This document shows, in pieces, positions 31,684-35,374 of a stretch of 35,374 nt of DNA. Origin of the DNA: Candidatus Rokuibacteriota bacterium (GTDB taxonomy: Bacteria > Methylomirabilota > Methylomirabilia > Rokubacteriales > CSP1-6); the NCBI GenBank assembly GCA_016184365.1, contig JACPCW010000046.1, positions 1 through 35,374 on the forward strand, written 5' to 3'. The first letter of the stretch is position 1; the number at the start of each line of letters is the position of its first letter. The notes beneath the pieces are model-generated. The model saw only the letters and a list, made by a program, of their open reading frames with translations, was not told the DNA's origin and did no database searches. Made by a program: the position numbers and the translations under genes.

Positions 31684-33819
31684 GTGGAGCGCTCGTTCGC
31701 GGACGACGTCAAGCAGCTCGGGTACGGCGCCGGCGACGTCCTGCGGGGCGAAGGGATCCTCGCGATCACCAAGGCTCTGCTCCAGTCCGGCGTGAGCTAT
31801 GTCGGCGGCTACCCGGGCGCGCCGATCTCCCATCTGCTGGACGTCCTCGCCGACGCCAACGAGCCGCTGCTGAAGCCGCTCGGGATCTACTACGAAATGT
31901 CCGGCAGCGAGGCCGCCGCGGCGGCGCTCCTCGGCGCATCCATTAACTACCCGATGCGCGGGGCGGTGACGTGGAAGTCGGTCGTCGGGACGAACGTCGC
32001 GTCGGACGCGCTCTCGCACGTCGCGTCGGCCGGGGTCATCGGCGGCGCGGTCGTCGTGATCGGCGAGGACTACGGCGAGGGCGCCTCGATCCTCCAGGAA
32101 CGCACGCACTCCGCCGCGCTGAAGTCGTCGATCCCGCTGATCGATCCTCGGAACGATCTCGGACACTTCGCCCGCATGGTCGAAGCGAGCTTCGCGCTCT
32201 CCGAGGCGTGTCACGAGCCGGTGTTCTTCTCGATCCGGATCCGCGCCTGCCACATGCGCGGCACGCTCGTCTGCCGCGACAACGTGCCGCCGACGATCAG
32301 CATGCTGTCGCCTCAGGCGCGTCCGAGCTTCAGCCTCGAGCGCATCAACCTGCCGCCCTTCACGTATCAGATGGAGGCGATGAAGTTCGAGCAGCGCCTG
32401 CCCGCGGCGCGGCGGTACGTGCTCGAGCACGGGCTCAACGAGCACCATCGCGGCAGCGAGTCCGACGTCGGCATCGTGATGCAGGGCGGTCTCTGGAATA
32501 CGACGCTTCGCGGGCTGCACGAGCTGGGTCTCGCCGACGTCGCCGGGCGCACGCCGATTCCGCTGCTCGTGCTGAACGTCCTCCATCCGCTCGCGCCGGA
32601 AGAGCTCATCGGCTTCCTGCGCGGCAAGCGGCGCATCCTCGTGGTCGAAGAGGGCATGCCGAACTACCTCGAGCGGGAGCTCGGGGCGCTCGCGCACGAC
32701 GCGAAGCTCGACGTCGAGATTCACGGCAAGGACGTGTTCTCGCCGAACGGCGAATACGTTCCGCAGCTCGTGATCCGCGGGCTCGCGCGATTCCTGACGG
32801 ACACGCCGCTCGCGAATGCGGCGGCCGGCGCGGTGAACGAGCGCTATCAGCGGCTCGTGGAGCATCAGGCGCGCATCCGTACTGCGCTGCCCGAGCCCGT
32901 CGCGAAACGCCCGCCGTCCTTCTGCACGGGGTGTCCCGAACGGCCGCTGTTCAGCGCCATGAAGATCCTCCGCTCGACGGACCCGTCCCTCGGCGACACG
33001 CACGTCGCCGCCGACATCGGCTGCACGACGTTCTCGACCCAGGCGCCGTTCAACGTCGGCAACACCGTGCTCGGCTACGGCCTGGGGCTGGCGTCGGCGG
33101 GCGCCGTCGCGCCGCTCTTCGGCAAGCGCGTGATCTCCGTGATGGGTGACGGTGGCTTCTGGCACAACGGCCTGACGAATGGCGTCGCCAGCGCCGTGTA
33201 CAACAAGCAGGACTCGGTGCTCGTCATCGTCGACAACCTCTACACGTCCGCGACGGGTCAGCACCACAATCCGTCCACCGGGACGAACGCGCGGCGCGAG
33301 CCGACCGGCATGACGATTCCCGACGCGCTGCGTGGCGTCGGCGTGAAGTGGATCCGCGAGGTCAACTCCTACCGGATCCCCGACATGCTGCGCACGCTGC
33401 GGGATGCGTTGACCACGCGCGAGCGCGGGTTGAAGGTCGTGATCGCGCGCGGCGAGTGCCAGCTGGAGCGCCAGCGGCGCGAGAAGCCGGTCGCGCGCAC
33501 GCGCATCGCCGCCGGCGAGACCGTCGAGCAGCCTCGGTTCGGGGTCGATCCCGACGTCTGCACCGGCGACCATTCGTGCATGCGGCTCAACGGGTGCCCG
33601 TCGCTCACGTTGCGGGCGAACCCGGATCCGATGCGCGACGACCCGATCGCGCACGTCGACGACACCTGTGTCGGCTGCGGGGTGTGCGGTGAAGTCGCGC
33701 ACGCCGCGGTGCTCTGCCCGTCGTTCTACGAAGTGCGCGTGGTCCGCAACCCGAGCGCGTGGCAGCGCGTCCTCGGACGCGTGCGCCGCGCCGTCATCGG
33801 GCGTCTCGCGACGGCGTGA
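31684..33819 (+). CDS. iorA: Indolepyruvate:ferredoxin oxidoreductase, alpha subunit
   Basis: A 711-residue enzyme subunit oxidising aryl pyruvates such as indolepyruvate to acyl-CoA, passing electrons to ferredoxin. N-terminal pyruvate-ferredoxin oxidoreductase domain: VSYVGGYPGAPISHLLD, YYEMSGSEAAAAALLG. TPP domain: SFCTGCPERPLF and MGDGGFWHNGLTNG with the later VDN, which bind diphosphate and Mg2+. Two C-terminal [4Fe-4S] motifs: CTGDHSCMRLNGCP and CVGCGVCGEVAHAAVLCP. GTG 31684 is preferred; an in-frame GTG at 31663 adds 7 residues. Stop overlaps the iorB start (GTGA). Role: amino-acid (Trp, Phe, Tyr) fermentation or arylacetate metabolism. Confidence 0.94.
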   Translation: MERSFADDVKQLGYGAGDVLRGEGILAITKALLQSGVSYVGGYPGAPISHLLDVLADANEPLLKPLGIYYEMSGSEAAAAALLGASINYPMRGAVTWKSVVGTNVASDALSHVASAGVIGGAVVVIGEDYGEGASILQERTHSAALKSSIPLIDPRNDLGHFARMVEASFALSEACHEPVFFSIRIRACHMRGTLVCRDNVPPTISMLSPQARPSFSLERINLPPFTYQMEAMKFEQRLPAARRYVLEHGLNEHHRGSESDVGIVMQGGLWNTTLRGLHELGLADVAGRTPIPLLVLNVLHPLAPEELIGFLRGKRRILVVEEGMPNYLERELGALAHDAKLDVEIHGKDVFSPNGEYVPQLVIRGLARFLTDTPLANAAAGAVNERYQRLVEHQARIRTALPEPVAKRPPSFCTGCPERPLFSAMKILRSTDPSLGDTHVAADIGCTTFSTQAPFNVGNTVLGYGLGLASAGAVAPLFGKRVISVMGDGGFWHNGLTNGVASAVYNKQDSVLVIVDNLYTSATGQHHNPSTGTNARREPTGMTIPDALRGVGVKWIREVNSYRIPDMLRTLRDALTTRERGLKVVIARGECQLERQRREKPVARTRIAAGETVEQPRFGVDPDVCTGDHSCMRLNGCPSLTLRANPDPMRDDPIAHVDDTCVGCGVCGEVAHAAVLCPSFYEVRVVRNPSAWQRVLGRVRRAVIGRLATA

Positions 33820-35280
33820 GCGACGCGCGCCTGTCGTCGCTGCTGATTCCCGCCGTCGGCGGTCAGGGCGGCGGCGTCCTGTCGGAATGGATCGTCGACG
33901 CGGCCGGCCTCGCGGGTCTGCGCGCGCACGGCACGTCGATTCCCGGCGTCGCGCAGCGCACCGGCTCGGGAGCTGCTCGAAGTCGGCCGCATGATCGAGC
34001 TCGGGTTCCCGTCGCCGGCGCGCACGACCATCATCGCGAGCACGCATCGGCTGTACTCGATCCACGAAAAGATCACGACGGCGGGCAACGTGTATCCGAC
34101 CGAGCGGCTGATGGCCGGCGCCCAGGCGTTCGCGCGGCAGCTCCTCGCGTTCGACGCGCTCGCGCTGGCGCGCGAGCACGAGACGGAAGCGAACGCCATC
34201 CTGCTCGGCGCGCTCGCCGGCAGCGGTGCGTTTCCGATTCCCGCCGACGGCTATCGCGCGGCGATCGAGCGGAAGGGCATCCAGGTGACGGCGAACCTCC
34301 GCGGGTTCGAGCTCGGTCTCGCGCGCGCGCGCGCGGGCGCGGCCGGCGGAACAGCCGAATCACCTGCTGCGGAATCGAGGCAGCCGCCGGGGAACCCGGC
34401 GGCTGCCGAGCGTCCGGGGGGTGTGGGGGGCCATGTCGGGGCCCCCGACGTTCCGATCGGGCTGCGGTCGATCGTCGCGCAGGGGATCGAGCGGCTCCTC
34501 GACTATCAGGACCGCGCGTACGCCGAGCGCTACGTCGCGCGGCTGCGACCATTCTTCGCCGGCGACGCCGAGCTCGCCACCCTCGTCGCGCGCAACCTCG
34601 CCGTCTGGATGACGTACGAGGACGCGATCCGCGTGGCGGATCTCAAGACGCGTCGCTCGCGCTTCGACCGGATTCGCCGGGACGCGCGCGCGCCGGACGC
34701 GGAGATCGTCGTCACGGATTACCTGAAGCCGGACCTCGACGAGATCTACGGCATCCTGCCGGATCGTCTCGTGCGCCCGTTCGCGCAGTGGGCCGAGCGG
34801 CGGTGGCCGCACGGACGTCCGTCGCTCGGGCAGCACGTGAAGACGACGACGGTCAGCGGCTACCTGCGGCTCTGGCTGCTGGCGCGGTGCCGTCGGCTGC
34901 GCCCGGTGTCATACCGCGCGCGGCACGAGCACGCGCGGATGGAACGCTGGCTCGCCGCCGTCGCGCGCGCGAGCGCCTGGGACGTCGAGCTCGCGCGCGA
35001 GCTCGCGCGCGCGGCGACGCTCGTGAAGGGGTACGGCGACGTGCGGCGACGGATGTACGGCGTTTTCGACGACCTGCTCGCGCGCGCGCTGCGGGCCGGA
35101 GAGCTCGCGGCGGCGCCCGGCGACGTGTCCGCCGCGCGCGAGCTGGCCCGCCGGTATCGGGAGCTGGTCAGAGAAGGTCCGGAGGGCGAAACGCGCGCCG
35201 CCGGGCTCGCGCGCGATGTGGTCGACCGGCTCGCGTCGGGTGACGCGCCGGCGGCGGCCGCGCTGCTCGCCGCGCCCTAG
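33816..35280 (+). pseudogene. iorB: Indolepyruvate:ferredoxin oxidoreductase, beta subunit, with internal deletion and frameshift
   Basis: GTG 33816 begins IorB normally (LIPAVGGQGGGVLSEWIVDAA, then HGTSIPGVAQRTG). At about 33963 the frame breaks: it resumes in the next frame at ELLEVGRMIELGFPSPART. The intervening part of IorB, roughly 60 residues, is missing. The second part includes the rest of the gamma-like domain (IASTHRLYSIHEK, LLGALAGSGAFPIPADGYRA) and a C-terminal domain (DUF6537-like: VTDYLKPDLDEIYGILP). Between the two lies a foreign linker containing repeat copy E in antisense. As written the gene is not functional; either a decayed copy or an assembly collapse. Confidence 0.8.
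34371..34449 (-). repeat. Two-hairpin dispersed element, copy E
   Basis: Antisense to iorB and translated in frame as part of its interdomain linker. Hairpin 1 (34449-34440 with 34432-34423) has a 10-position stem with one mismatch around loop CCGACAT; the closing pair is G-C. The linker includes ACCCCCC and GCTCGG. Hairpin 2 is a perfect 13-bp stem (34407-34395 with 34391-34379) with loop TTC. It ends in CCTCGATTCC (34380-34371), as in copy C. Confidence 0.87.
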
Positions 35281-35286
35281 CGCGCT

Positions 35287-35374
35287 TTATTCCTGAACGA
35301 TCGCGCGTGAGCCGCCGAAACCGAGCGCCGGGCTGGGGATCGCTCCGGCATTCCGCGAGTTGATCGCCCGCTCG
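35287..35374 (-). CDS. C-terminal end of an unidentified protein
   Basis: The last 28 codons of a minus-strand gene that continues beyond the window. It ends PSPALGFGGSRAIVQE followed by TAA. The GFGGS near the C-terminus recalls ketosynthase or other condensing enzymes, where GFGG lies close to the end, but this is too short to assign. It converges with iorB with 6 bp between stops. Confidence 0.4.
   Translation of the reverse strand, partial: ERAINSRNAGAIPSPALGFGGSRAIVQE

Noticed and set aside
1..35374. Hundreds of long open frames on both strands opposite or across the genes named here
   Set aside because: In DNA this rich in GC stop codons are rare, so frames stay open by chance. They encode Arg/Ala/Pro/Gly-rich sequence without domains and lie opposite recognised genes.
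35287..35374. Assignment of the partial 3' gene to a ketosynthase because of GFGGS
   Set aside because: Twenty-eight residues with one short motif are not enough to name a family.

Overview
The window is a very GC-rich, gene-dense stretch of a Gram-negative bacterial chromosome. An outer-membrane porin-like protein, a periplasmic metal-binding protein and CDP-dideoxysugar genes point to an outer membrane with a polysaccharide coat. The gene mix (indolepyruvate:ferredoxin oxidoreductase, a DUF3750 lipoprotein, a DUF6335-type protein, an AlkZ-related protein, CaiB-type CoA-transferase) and the metagenome-like assembly defects would fit an uncultured lineage such as Rokubacteria/Methylomirabilota. 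That assignment is an inference only. Genes overlap heavily, with ATGA, GTGA, TGATG and apparently CTGA junctions, and no gene-free gap exceeds about 300 bp.

Layout. 1-5.4 kb: the 3' end of dtd, then a minus-strand run (small exported protein, M20 peptidase fragment, GNAT acetyltransferase, H1-like basic protein, DUF3750 lipoprotein), followed by a two-domain unknown protein and a nucleotide-pyrophosphatase-like phosphatase. 5.4-9.8 kb: CaiB CoA-transferase, AlkZ-related protein, CorA and a lipid kinase. 9.9-12.5 kb: DUF6335-type protein, metallophosphoesterase, nucleotidyltransferase-fold protein and RidA. 12.6-15.7 kb: LigD-type polymerase, unknown proteins, a zinc-ribbon protein and a lone receiver domain. 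15.7-22.4 kb: an envelope sugar cluster (a broken membrane glycosyltransferase-like gene, a methyltransferase, then rfbF-rfbG-epimerase-rfbH) for a CDP-6-deoxy or CDP-3,6-dideoxyhexose. 22.4-26.1 kb: a zinc/manganese uptake cluster (small His-bearing membrane protein, ABC permease, binding protein, porin-like protein, small exported protein) with no ATPase gene. 26.2-28.4 kb: an XRE regulator, an unknown protein, tRNA-Ala, tRNA-Leu and a free-standing LAGLIDADG homing endonuclease. 28.7-35.4 kb: a hybrid histidine kinase, an EmrA/HlyD adaptor, iorA, a damaged iorB and the tail of an unknown gene.

Two things stand out. First, a dispersed element of about 80 bp occurs five times, at about 0.3, 6.7, 6.75, 11.9 and 34.4 kb. 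It has two successive hairpins. Hairpin 1 has a nearly fixed stem and an invariant 7-nt loop (CCGACAT). Hairpin 2 has an unrelated stem sequence in each complete copy yet stays paired, which is strong evidence for selection on structure. Most copies sit at 3' ends of genes, and two form a tandem pair that supplies the stop codon of one gene and the start codon of the next.

Second, rfbH carries a complete intein of 377 residues with a LAGLIDADG endonuclease. It sits directly before the first cysteine of the C-X1-C-X7-C iron-sulfur motif, so that a cluster ligand also serves as the splicing nucleophile. Three genes (an M20 peptidase, the membrane glycosyltransferase, iorB) appear to have lost internal or N-terminal segments, which may be real decay or assembly collapse.
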